A DNA stretch of 64,000 bases from Allofournierella massiliensis. Lineage in GTDB: Bacteria; Bacillota; Clostridia; Oscillospirales; Ruminococcaceae. The stretch covers positions 1 to 64,000 of the forward strand of contig NZ_SLUM01000001.1 in NCBI RefSeq assembly GCF_004345265.1, given 5' to 3'. Both the position numbers and the translations under genes were made by a program. Positions 15,889 to 23,316 of the stretch are shown piece by piece. How positions within the stretch are numbered: the stretch's first letter is position 1; every line of letters starts with the position of its first letter. Under the pieces are notes generated by a model that saw only the letters and a program-made list of their open reading frames with translations, was not told the origin of the DNA and searched no databases.

Positions 15889-16659
15889 ATGAGGAAGATC
15901 AGCGCCTGCATCGTGAGCTATAACGGAGCCGACGAGGTGATCCGGGCGGTGGAATCGCTGCTGAAATACACGAAGGACTGCGCGCTCACGGTCTATCTGG
16001 TGGATAACGCCAGCCCGGACGGAGCCGGCGAAACGCTGGAGCGGCAGGGCTTTCCCGAAAACGTGAAGGTCATCCGGCTGCCGGAGAATCTGGGCTTCGG
16101 CAAGGGGCACAATCAGGTGCTGGAGCTGCTGGACAGCGAGTATCATTTTGTGCTGAACCCGGATATTTTTATCGATAGCAACGTGCTGCCCGCCATCTGT
16201 GACTGGATGGATAGTCACCCGGATGTGGTGATGGCCACCCCGAAGCTGCTGTTCCCGGACGGGCGGGTGCAGATTCTGCCCAAGCGCAAGCCGAACATTC
16301 TGGGGCTTGCGGCGCGGCAGGGGGTACCGGGCCTTAAAAAATTCGGTGACCGGTACGCCATGCTGGATGAGGACCTGAGCGTGCCCACGGCCATCGAGTT
16401 CTGCACCGGCAGCTTTTTCTGCATGCGCACCAGCGTGTACAAGGCCATCGGCGGGTTTGACGAGGGCTACTTCATGTATGTGGAGGACGCGGACATCACC
16501 CAGAAGGCCCGGCAGAAGGGCTTTGTGTATTATCTGCCCCAGTTCACGGCCTATCACGCCTGGCACCGGGCTCCGAACAAGAGCCTGAAGCCCTTTTTGC
16601 AGCAGCTCAAAAGCATGGGCCGCTACTTTAACAAATGGGGCTGGCGTTTGGGCTGCTGA
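15889..16659 (+). CDS. Family 2 glycosyltransferase
   Basis: The 256-residue protein is a GT-A fold, family 2 inverting glycosyltransferase of the rhamnosyltransferase kind: N-terminal ACIVSYNG (6-13), DNAS (39-42), the nucleotide-sugar/metal motif NPD (90-92) and the acceptor-side motif GFDEGYFMYVEDAD (about 193-206). It probably transfers a dTDP-sugar such as rhamnose to a cell-surface glycan, consistent with the dTDP-sugar genes that follow. I start at the ATG at 15889, 8 bases after GGAGG, rather than at an in-frame TTG five codons upstream. The protein lacks membrane helices. Confidence 0.88.
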   Translation: MRKISACIVSYNGADEVIRAVESLLKYTKDCALTVYLVDNASPDGAGETLERQGFPENVKVIRLPENLGFGKGHNQVLELLDSEYHFVLNPDIFIDSNVLPAICDWMDSHPDVVMATPKLLFPDGRVQILPKRKPNILGLAARQGVPGLKKFGDRYAMLDEDLSVPTAIEFCTGSFFCMRTSVYKAIGGFDEGYFMYVEDADITQKARQKGFVYYLPQFTAYHAWHRAPNKSLKPFLQQLKSMGRYFNKWGWRLGC

Positions 16660-16837
16660 AACAGGCCCTGCCCCCGCTCTCTCGCAGCGTTCCGAACGCC
16701 GAAAAAACGGCTGGCAATGCTTGCGGGGGAAGAAATTTCGATTTTTCCCAACTTACGGGATGCAGGTTCAAGGCAGTCGGCGGCCATCGCTGAGGAAAGC
16801 CCGGTGTGGTGGGCTTACGGATCAGACTTAACTTCCG

Positions 16838-16863
16838 GTCGAGTCCGGAAAAAGTCGAGTCCG
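16838..16863. repeat. Tandem 10-bp direct repeats upstream of rfbA
   Basis: GTCGAGTCCG occurs at 16838-16847 and 16854-16863, 16 bases apart, just before TATATA (16873-16878). The 309-base gap 16660-16968 has no gene; it also holds a GCCCGGG/CCCGGGC hairpin (16927-16945) close to rfbA. The repeats could be a regulator site. Confidence 0.4.
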
Positions 16864-16968
16864 CTAAAAAAGTATATAGCGGCTGTAGCTCCGCTTTGTG
16901 TTAAGCTGCGCAAATTTTTTAAAATGGCCCGGGCATGACCCGGGCGGAAAAAGGAGCGTAATGCTATT

Positions 16969-17856
16969 ATGAAAGGTATCATCCTTGCCGGCGGCGCAGG
17001 CACTCGCCTGTATCCGCTCACCATGGTCACCAGCAAGCAGCTGCTGCCGGTGTACGACAAACCCATGATCTACTACCCCCTGTCCACGTTGATGCTTGCC
17101 GGCATTCAGGACATCCTGATCATCTCCACCCCGGAGGACACCCCGCGGTTCGAGCATCTGCTGGGCGACGGCAGCCAGTACGGCCTGCACCTGTCCTATA
17201 AGGTACAGCCCAGCCCGGACGGCCTGGCTCAGGCCTTTTTGCTGGGCGAGGAATTCATCGGCGACGACTGCTGCGCCATGATTCTGGGCGATAACATCTT
17301 CTACGGCAACGGCTTCTCCCGCATTCTGAAGAATGCCGTGAAGAACGCCGAGGAAAACGGCCGCGCCACCGTGTTCGGCTACTATGTGAACGACCCCGAG
17401 CGGTTCGGCATCGTGGAATTCGACGAGACCGGCAAGGTCATCAGCGTGGAGGAAAAGCCGAAGGAACCCAAATCCAACTACGCCATCACCGGCCTGTATT
17501 TCTACGACAACCGGGTCAGCGCCCAGGCCAAGCAGGTGAAGCCCAGCGCCCGCGGCGAGCTGGAAATCACCACCCTGAACGCCATGTATCTGGAAGAAGG
17601 CAAGCTGGACGTGCAGCTGCTGGGCCGCGGCTTTGCCTGGCTGGACACCGGCACCATGGACAGTCTGGTGGACGCCGCCGACTTCGTGCGCATGGTGGAA
17701 AAGCGGCAGGGCATCAAGATCAGCGCCCCCGAGGAAATTGCCTACAAGAACGGCTGGATCAGCAAGGAAAAGCTGCTGGAAAGCGCCGAGCGTTACGGCA
17801 AGAGCCCCTACGGCGAACACCTGAAACGAGTTGCCGACGCAAAGATCAAATACTAA
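16969..17856 (+). CDS. rfbA: Glucose-1-phosphate thymidylyltransferase
   Basis: The 295-residue enzyme has the nucleotidyltransferase signature [11 protein letters not shown] (8-18), [16 protein letters not shown] (23-38), ILGDNIFYG (about 105-113) and VEEKP (about 163-167). It makes dTDP-glucose from dTTP and glucose-1-phosphate, the first step of dTDP-rhamnose synthesis. It heads the rfbA-rfbD-rfbB cluster, with an AAAAGGAG site about 10 bases before the ATG. Length is normal. Confidence 0.97.
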   Translation: MKGIILAGGAGTRLYPLTMVTSKQLLPVYDKPMIYYPLSTLMLAGIQDILIISTPEDTPRFEHLLGDGSQYGLHLSYKVQPSPDGLAQAFLLGEEFIGDDCCAMILGDNIFYGNGFSRILKNAVKNAEENGRATVFGYYVNDPERFGIVEFDETGKVISVEEKPKEPKSNYAITGLYFYDNRVSAQAKQVKPSARGELEITTLNAMYLEEGKLDVQLLGRGFAWLDTGTMDSLVDAADFVRMVEKRQGIKISAPEEIAYKNGWISKEKLLESAERYGKSPYGEHLKRVADAKIKY

Positions 17857-17869
17857 GGGAGGCCTTTGC

Positions 17870-18766
17870 ATGAAGATCCTCATCACCGGCGCCAGCGGCC
17901 AGCTGGGCACCGAGATCCAGCGCCAGCTGAAAAACGGCGGCAGCGCCCTTGGCCCCGTGCCCGAGCGGCTGAAAAACGCCACCGTCATCGCCACCGACGT
18001 GGCCGAGCTGGACATCACCGACCGGGACGCCACCATCGCCTTTGTGCGCCGCCATCAGCCCGATACCATCATCAGCTGCGCCGCCTTCACCAACGTGGAC
18101 GGCTGCGAGACAAACCCCGAGGCCGCCTTCAAGGTGAACGCCATCGGCGCTTCCAATCTGGCGCAGGCCGCCGAGCGCATCAACGCCCGGCTGATCCACG
18201 TCTCCACCGACTATGTGTTCCGGGGCGAGGGCGACAAGCCTCTGGACGAGAGCGAGCGGGTGGACCCCAAGAGCGTCTACGGCAAAACCAAGGCCCTGGG
18301 CGAGGAATATGTGAAGAATTTCTGCCACCGGTACTTCATTGTTCGCACCGCCTGGCTGTATGGCTACGCGGGCAAGAACTTCGTGAAAACCATCGTGAAC
18401 GCGGGCAAAAAGTTCGGCAGGCTGGAGGTAGTCAGCGACCAGCTGGGCAACCCCACCAACGCCGAGGACCTGGCCCATCACATTCTGCAGCTGGCCGTGA
18501 GCCACGACTATGGCGTCTACCACTGCACCGGCGAGGGCGTCTGCTCCTGGTATGAGTTCGCCAGCGAGATCATCCGCCTTTCCGGCGTGGATGCCACCGT
18601 GGCCCCCTGCACCAGCGCGGAATATTCCGCCAAGCACCCCGCCGCTGCCGACCGCCCCGCATGGAGCGCGCTGGAAAACCGGATGCTGGCCTGCACCGTG
18701 GGCAACCACATGCGGGACTGGAAAGAAGCTCTGGCCGATTTCTTCGCCCACTGGAACGGCGAATAA
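17870..18766 (+). CDS. rfbD: dTDP-4-dehydrorhamnose reductase
   Basis: The 298-residue short-chain dehydrogenase has the NADPH loop GASGQLG (7-13), STDYVF (about 104-109), the catalytic YGKTK (about 128-132) and the RTAWLYG motif. It reduces dTDP-4-keto-rhamnose to dTDP-rhamnose. The ATG at 17870 is preceded by AGGGAGG at 8 bases and lies 13 bases after rfbA. The usual rfbC epimerase is not found between rfbA and rfbD or after rfbB. Confidence 0.94.
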   Translation: MKILITGASGQLGTEIQRQLKNGGSALGPVPERLKNATVIATDVAELDITDRDATIAFVRRHQPDTIISCAAFTNVDGCETNPEAAFKVNAIGASNLAQAAERINARLIHVSTDYVFRGEGDKPLDESERVDPKSVYGKTKALGEEYVKNFCHRYFIVRTAWLYGYAGKNFVKTIVNAGKKFGRLEVVSDQLGNPTNAEDLAHHILQLAVSHDYGVYHCTGEGVCSWYEFASEIIRLSGVDATVAPCTSAEYSAKHPAAADRPAWSALENRMLACTVGNHMRDWKEALADFFAHWNGE

Positions 18767-18792
18767 CTGATAACATAAGGAGTATATAAGAG

Positions 18793-19851
18793 ATGAAACG
18801 CTATCTCATCACCGGCTGCGCCGGCTTTATTGGTTCCAACTTTGTTTACTATATGTTGAATAAATACAAGGAAATCCAGCTGGTAAACCTGGATAAGCTC
18901 ACCTACGCGGGCAACCTGGAAAACCTGAAGGGTGTGGAAGGCGACGAGCGCCACATCTTCGTGCAGGGCGATATCTGCGACCGGGAGCTGGTAAGCGGCC
19001 TGTTCGAGAAATACGATTTTGATTATGTGATCAACTTCGCCGCCGAGAGCCATGTGGACCGCTCCATCACCAACCCTGAAATCTTCGTGGAGACCAACGT
19101 GCTGGGCACCGTGAACCTGCTGCAGTGCGCCAAGAACGCCTGGTTCAAGGACGGCAAGTGGGCCGAGGGCAAGAAGTACATTCAGGTTTCCACCGACGAG
19201 GTGTACGGCTCCCTGGGCGAGGACGGCTACTTCATGGAGACCACCCCGCTGTGCCCCCACAGCCCCTACTCCTCCTCCAAGGCCAGCGCCGACATGTTCG
19301 TGATGGCCTTCCACGACACCTACGGCATGCCGGTGAACATCACCCGCTGCTCCAATAACTACGGCCCCTACCAGTTCCCCGAGAAGCTGATCCCCCTGAT
19401 GATCAACAACGTGAAGCATCACAAGCAGCTGCCCGTGTACGGCGACGGCATGAACGTGCGCGACTGGCTGTATGTGGAGGATCACTGCAAGGCCATCGAC
19501 ATGGTAGCCGAGGGCGGTCGTGACGGCGAGGTTTACAACGTGGGCGGCCATAACGAGCGTCCCAACATCTTCATCGTCAAGACCATCATCAACCAGCTGC
19601 ACGATCGCCTGAAGGACGAGGGCATCAACGAGGGCCTGATCAAGTATGTGGCCGACCGTCTGGGCCACGACCGACGCTACGGCATCGACCCCACCAAGAT
19701 CAAGGAAGAGCTGGGCTGGTACCCGGAGACCACCTTTGAGGTTGGCATCGTAAAGACCATCGACTGGTATCTGGCCAACGAAGAGTGGATGAACAACGTG
19801 ACCAGCGGCAACTACCAGAAGTACTACGAAGAGATGTACAAGAACAAGTAA
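18793..19851 (+). CDS. rfbB: dTDP-glucose 4,6-dehydratase
   Basis: The 352-residue extended SDR enzyme has GCAGFIGSNF (8-17), NFAAESHVDRSI, STDEVYG with the catalytic Thr-Asp-Glu, and Tyr-x3-Lys in SPYSSSKAS. It converts dTDP-glucose to dTDP-4-keto-6-deoxyglucose. The order here (A-D-B) puts the second pathway step last. An AAGGAG site lies upstream of the ATG and a GC-rich hairpin follows the stop. Confidence 0.96.
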   Translation: MKRYLITGCAGFIGSNFVYYMLNKYKEIQLVNLDKLTYAGNLENLKGVEGDERHIFVQGDICDRELVSGLFEKYDFDYVINFAAESHVDRSITNPEIFVETNVLGTVNLLQCAKNAWFKDGKWAEGKKYIQVSTDEVYGSLGEDGYFMETTPLCPHSPYSSSKASADMFVMAFHDTYGMPVNITRCSNNYGPYQFPEKLIPLMINNVKHHKQLPVYGDGMNVRDWLYVEDHCKAIDMVAEGGRDGEVYNVGGHNERPNIFIVKTIINQLHDRLKDEGINEGLIKYVADRLGHDRRYGIDPTKIKEELGWYPETTFEVGIVKTIDWYLANEEWMNNVTSGNYQKYYEEMYKNK

Positions 19852-19863
19852 ACCGCAACAAAA

Positions 19864-19891
19864 CGGGCCCTTCGGCAGCACGAAGGGCCCG
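19864..19891 (+). terminator. Hairpin after rfbB
   Basis: CGGGCCCTTCG and CGAAGGGCCCG form an 11-bp stem. No T-run follows, so termination may be partial and some transcripts may enter the next gene. Confidence 0.5.
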
Positions 19892-19917
19892 CTGTGGTAT
19901 CAAGGAGGAATACGCCC

Positions 19918-20349
19918 ATGAAAAAACGGGATCTGTTGATTCTGGCCTTCCTGCCCACCGTGGCGGGTATCGTGCTGTTCAATCTGGTGGTGCTGCTTGG
20001 CGGCAGCGAAGCGGCTTTGTACGGGCTGCAGACCGTGCTGTCGGTGGCGCTGCTGGCCGGCTGGTACGGCGTGGGCCGCTGGGCCGCCGGGCAGGACAAG
20101 CGCCCCTGGCCGGGCTTCGCCCTGCTGCAGTGGTGGGGCGCGGTGAGCGTGGTGTTCGGTTTTGTGCCCTCGGTGGCGGTGCTGGGCTCCCTGAGCCAGA
20201 TGTACGGCGCCTGTATGAGCCTGCTGCTGACCCCGACGGCCGATCTGCTGGGCGGGGCGTATCTGCCCCTGCAGGCATTCCTCACGCTGGCCCTCACCAG
20301 CGCGGCCTACCTGCTGGGCTTTGCCGCAAAGCAAAGGAGGAGCCTGTGA
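19918..20349 (+). CDS. Small polytopic membrane protein of unknown function
   Basis: The 143-residue protein has four hydrophobic segments (about 5-28, 36-54, 68-92 and 104-138) and a short basic tail. I do not recognise a family. The ATG at 19918 has a perfect AAGGAGG site 9 bases upstream; a longer in-frame reading has none. Its stop codon overlaps the GTG start of the following GNAT gene (GTGA), so the two are translationally coupled. Confidence 0.7.
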   Translation: MKKRDLLILAFLPTVAGIVLFNLVVLLGGSEAALYGLQTVLSVALLAGWYGVGRWAAGQDKRPWPGFALLQWWGAVSVVFGFVPSVAVLGSLSQMYGACMSLLLTPTADLLGGAYLPLQAFLTLALTSAAYLLGFAAKQRRSL

Positions 20350-20840
20350 GCGAATTTGTAATGCAGCGGGCCACGCGGGCGGATCTGCCCGCCATGAAGG
20401 CCCTGTATGCCCATGCCAGAAAATTCATGGCCGAGCAGGGCAACCCGGGCCAGTGGGGTGACTCCTACCCGGACGAGGCCCAGCTGACGGAGGACATTGA
20501 CTCCGGCTGCGCCTGGCTGTGCCGGGAAAAGGGCGAATTGCTGGCCGCCTTCTATCTGGCTCCCGGCCCGGACGAGGACTATGCCGTGATCCGGGACGGC
20601 AGCTGGCTGGAGGAGGAGCGGCCCTACTGGGTCGTGCACCGGGTGGCCTCCTACGGCGGCAGGGGCGCGGCGGCCTGGTGCCTTGACTGGTGCTGGCAGC
20701 GGTGCGACAACCTGCGCATCGACACCCACCGGGACAACCTTCCCATGCAGCGGCTGCTGGAAAAATGCGGCTTCGGGCTGCGGGGCGTGGTGAGCTGCCG
20801 CCACGGCGGCGAGCGGCTGGCCTACCAGAAGCTGCGGTGA
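20346..20840 (+). CDS. GNAT family N-acetyltransferase
   Basis: The 164-residue protein has the GNAT layout: N-terminal RATRADLPAMKALY, a central beta hairpin (WVVHRVASYGGRGAAAWCLDWC, where the acetyl-CoA loop R-x-x-G-x-G/A is partly kept) and the C-terminal LRIDTHRDNLPMQRLLEKCGF, the strong motif B of this subfamily. It transfers an acetyl group to an amine on an unknown substrate. The start is a GTG that overlaps the upstream stop codon and sits 5-7 bases after AAAGGAGG. Confidence 0.85.
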   Translation: MSEFVMQRATRADLPAMKALYAHARKFMAEQGNPGQWGDSYPDEAQLTEDIDSGCAWLCREKGELLAAFYLAPGPDEDYAVIRDGSWLEEERPYWVVHRVASYGGRGAAAWCLDWCWQRCDNLRIDTHRDNLPMQRLLEKCGFGLRGVVSCRHGGERLAYQKLR

Positions 20841-20850
20841 TCGAAACAGA

Positions 20851-20886
20851 AAAGAGCGCGTGCCCCTGAGGACATGCGCTCTTTTT
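20851..20886 (+). terminator. Terminator after the GNAT gene
   Basis: AAAGAGCGC (20851-20859) and GCGCTCTTT (20876-20884) with two further pairs inside, followed by TT. Confidence 0.85.
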
Positions 20887-20996
20887 GCAGCAAAATCGGC
20901 GATTCCCGCCTTCCGGGAGCAAATTCCCGCCCGGCGGGGTGGCGGTGGGAGGGGATTCCTGCTACAATGAAGCAGGAACGAAAGGAGGGGCCGAGG

Positions 20997-21713
20997 ATGG
21001 AACCCGGAACGGCATTCAGAATGGAGCAAAGCTTCAGCGAGCGGCTCAAACGCTACCGCAAGGAAAGAAACCTGACCCAGCAGCAGCTGGCGGACGCGCT
21101 GGGCGTGAGCAACAAAAGCGTCTTCCGTTGGGAGTCGGGCGGAGGCTACCCGGACGTGCCGCTGCTGGTGCCGCTGGCAAGGGTGCTGGGGGTGGGCGTC
21201 ACCGCCCTCACTGTGACCCTGCTGCACCGCCGGTTTGCCACCGGCGCGCCGGAGGGGGCCGTGCTGGGCTGGCACATGCCCCGGGGCCGGGCGTTGCTGC
21301 CGCTGTTCGGCTTTGCGCTGCTGGTCGGATTCTGGGCCATGTACCTGTGGCCGAAGCTGCCGCTGGTGCTCTGGCAGCGGCAGGGCTGGCTGTTTGCCGG
21401 GCTGTTGGCGGCGCTGGCGCTGGGCTACGGGCTGGCGCTGAAACGGAAGCCGCTGGAGCTGCTGCTGGCCTGGCTCACCCTGACCATGAGCGGCGGGGTC
21501 TGGTGGCTGCGCCAGCTGGATCATGTGGCCTGGGTGCAGAGCCTTTCCTCCGGCAAGCTGTTTGAGTGGAACTCCGGGCTGAACATGGAGAAGTATCTGC
21601 CGCTGATCCAGCCGCTGCCCGCTCTCTTTGCGGTGCTGGCGGCGCTGGCGGCAATCTATCTGCTGGCGGCGGGTCTGACGCTGCGGGAAAATAAGCAAAG
21701 CAGTGAGGCGTAA
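20997..21713 (+). CDS. XRE-family helix-turn-helix membrane regulator
   Basis: The 238-residue protein starts with a Cro/C1-type helix-turn-helix (about 11-65: LKRYRKERNLTQQQLADALGVSNKSVFRWESG) followed by five hydrophobic segments. DNA-binding proteins with such a membrane half probably sense the envelope, but the signal is unknown. TACAAT (20963-20968) is a likely -10 box and AAAGGAGGGG lies 7 bases before the ATG. The TAA stop codon is the loop of the terminator hairpin. Confidence 0.8.
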   Translation: MEPGTAFRMEQSFSERLKRYRKERNLTQQQLADALGVSNKSVFRWESGGGYPDVPLLVPLARVLGVGVTALTVTLLHRRFATGAPEGAVLGWHMPRGRALLPLFGFALLVGFWAMYLWPKLPLVLWQRQGWLFAGLLAALALGYGLALKRKPLELLLAWLTLTMSGGVWWLRQLDHVAWVQSLSSGKLFEWNSGLNMEKYLPLIQPLPALFAVLAALAAIYLLAAGLTLRENKQSSEA

Positions 21714-21730
21714 CGCCTCACTGCTTTTTT
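21697..21730 (+). terminator. Terminator whose loop is the stop codon of the XRE gene
   Basis: AAAGCAGTGAGGCG (21697-21710) and CGCCTCACTGCTTT (21714-21727) are perfectly complementary over 14 bases; the three loop bases are the TAA stop codon, and TTT follows. Confidence 0.92.
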
Positions 21731-21799
21731 ATGCCCGGATTGCCGCCGCGCCGGGTGCCATGCTACAATGGGAAAAAGACTCCAAAGGAGGAAGGAAAC

Positions 21800-22078
21800 A
21801 TGAAGCTGGCACGAATCCTTTCGCTGGCGGTACTGGTGGCGGTGCTGTTCGTCACGGTGGATCTGGGCATCAACTGTCTGGGGGCGCTGGTGCCGGAATT
21901 GCAGGACGGTATCCCCTATTACAGCCTGCTGCAGCGGTGGTTCGGCGTGTGGGAGGGCGAGATGCGCACCCGGCCGGATTTCTTCTTTGTGTTCCGCCGC
22001 TGGCTGTGGATCTCCTTTGCGGTATTTGTGGAAAACGCTGTGCTGTGGAGCATCAGCATCTGGAAACAGGGCCGCTGA
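21800..22078 (+). CDS. Small two-helix membrane protein of unknown function
   Basis: This 92-residue protein has hydrophobic segments at about 5-28 and 68-86, separated by a loop with YYSLLQRWFGVWEGEMRTRPDFF. I recognise no family. The ATG has AAAGGAGG 8 bases upstream and TACAAT (21765-21770) further upstream could be a -10 box, so it is probably a real gene. Confidence 0.6.
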   Translation: MKLARILSLAVLVAVLFVTVDLGINCLGALVPELQDGIPYYSLLQRWFGVWEGEMRTRPDFFFVFRRWLWISFAVFVENAVLWSISIWKQGR

Positions 22079-22108
22079 AATTTTTCGGCGCGAATTTTCA
22101 AAAAACCA

Positions 22109-22139
22109 TTGACCTGGCATCTGGTGCATCCCTTATGCT
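22109..22139 (+). promoter_or_regulatory. MerR-type promoter with 19-bp spacer
   Basis: TTGACC (22109-22114) and TATGCT (22134-22139) are separated by 19 bases, the long spacing that MerR-family activators untwist. It drives the MerR gene directly downstream, so autoregulation is likely. Confidence 0.65.
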
Positions 22140-22173
22140 GAGAGTGCAAAACACAGAGCAGGAGGCGAATTCT

Positions 22174-23040
22174 ATGAACGCAAAGCAGACCGAAGCGGCC
22201 ACCGGCATCTCCCGGCGGAACCTGCGCTTTTACGAGGACCAGGGCCTCATCCACCCCCACCGCAACCTGGGCAACGATTATCGGGACTACACGGAACAGG
22301 ACATCCGGGACTTAAAGCTGATCCGGGCGCTGCGCATGCTGGATGTGCCGCTGGAGGAGATCGGGGCCTGCCTGACAGGCAAAACCACGCTGGCCCAGGT
22401 CTCCACGGCCCAGCGGTTCCGGCTGGAGCAGCGGCAGAAGGAGCTGGAGGCGGCCATCCGCTTTTGCCGGGAGCTGCAAAGCGCCCCGCAGCCGGACGAG
22501 GAATTTCTGGATGGACTGCTGGACCGGATGGACGCGCCGGAAAACCGGGCGGGCCTGTTTGCAGAATGGACCCGGGACTACAAAAAGGTGGCGAAGGCCG
22601 AGGGGAAAAAGGTGTTCACCTTCACGCCGGACGACCCGGTGACAAACCCGGCGGAGCTGACCATGGCCCTCTGCCGCTACGGTGAGCAGCAGGGGGTGAA
22701 TCTGGTGGTGACCAAGGAGAGCATGGCCCCGGAATTTGAGATCGACGGCATTCCCTATACCGCCCAGCTGGTCTGGTGGCGGATGGGGCCGGGGATTCTG
22801 CTGATTGTGCGCTGCACCGCCCTGCACCCGGAGCAGCTGGAAAGCGATGTGCCAAAGGCCCGCAGCCGCTGGATGAAGCTGGTGCACTACGGCTGGCCGG
22901 TGGCGCTGTTCGTGCTGCTGTGGGCGCCGCGGGTGATCGACGCCGACCCGGCCAACCGGCCGGAGGTGGCACTGGCGGGCGCGACGCTGGCCGTGACCAT
23001 CACGGCCATGTACTGGGTGTTCCGCCACTTCAAAAGCTGA
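22174..23040 (+). CDS. MerR-family regulator with C-terminal membrane part
   Basis: The 288-residue protein begins with a MerR winged helix (about 3-70: TEAATGISRRNLRFYEDQGLIHP, LIRALRMLDVPLEEIG) and a coiled coil (about 80-110). A middle domain of about 100 residues (TFTPDDPVTNPAELTMALCRYG...) is not recognised and may bind a ligand. Two hydrophobic helices (about 237-255 and 263-282) close the protein, so it is probably membrane tethered, unusual for the family. It may control the MFS transporter downstream. Confidence 0.82.
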   Translation: MNAKQTEAATGISRRNLRFYEDQGLIHPHRNLGNDYRDYTEQDIRDLKLIRALRMLDVPLEEIGACLTGKTTLAQVSTAQRFRLEQRQKELEAAIRFCRELQSAPQPDEEFLDGLLDRMDAPENRAGLFAEWTRDYKKVAKAEGKKVFTFTPDDPVTNPAELTMALCRYGEQQGVNLVVTKESMAPEFEIDGIPYTAQLVWWRMGPGILLIVRCTALHPEQLESDVPKARSRWMKLVHYGWPVALFVLLWAPRVIDADPANRPEVALAGATLAVTITAMYWVFRHFKS

Positions 23041-23046
23041 AACGGC

Positions 23047-23075
23047 TTGCGCGACGCGGGCCGCCATGGTATGAT
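23047..23075 (+). promoter_or_regulatory. Promoter of the MFS leader region
   Basis: TTGCGC (23047-23052), 17 bases, TATGAT (23070-23075). It lies directly after the MerR gene and 33 bases before a 34-codon leader frame. Confidence 0.6.
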
Positions 23076-23108
23076 GAGGGCAGAAACAAACGAAAGGAGG
23101 GCGCGGCC

Positions 23109-23213
23109 ATGGGATGGAAATTTCGCACGATTCGTGTACAAAAAGGCAACGAAATGGCGATTCCGGCTCGAAGTGCGCCCTTTTTTCGGTCAGAACGCTG
23201 CCCCCGTGCCTGA
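23109..23213 (+). CDS. 34-residue leader peptide upstream of the MFS gene
   Basis: The frame starts at an ATG with a perfect AAAGGAGG site 8 bases upstream and encodes 34 residues (MGWKFRTIRVQK... to ...RSERCPRA). It has the usual features of a translated small gene: promoter, ribosome site, start and stop. A terminator-like hairpin that includes the MFS ribosome site follows 48 bases after its stop, so it may act as an attenuator leader in which ribosome stalling changes downstream folding. It has no recognisable family and could instead be a relic. Confidence 0.5.
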   Translation: MGWKFRTIRVQKGNEMAIPARSAPFFRSERCPRA

Positions 23214-23260
23214 ACAGGCCACGTTTCCGGGAATTTCCCGGGAAGATTTTTGTGCAATGG

Positions 23261-23314
23261 ATCCTTTCCGAAACAGGGCGTGAACACGCATCTTGATTCG
23301 GAAAGGATTTTTTG
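23261..23314 (+). promoter_or_regulatory. Terminator/ribosome-site-sequestering hairpin before the MFS gene
   Basis: ATCCTTTCCGAA (23261-23272) is perfectly complementary to TTCGGAAAGGAT (23297-23308), which is followed by TTTTTTG and, 2 bases later, by the MFS start codon. The 3' arm contains the GGAAAGGA ribosome site of the MFS gene. The hairpin could thus stop transcription and also hide the ribosome site. A second hairpin, CCGGGA/TCCCGG, lies at 23227-23241. Confidence 0.65.
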
Positions 23315-23316
23315 TT

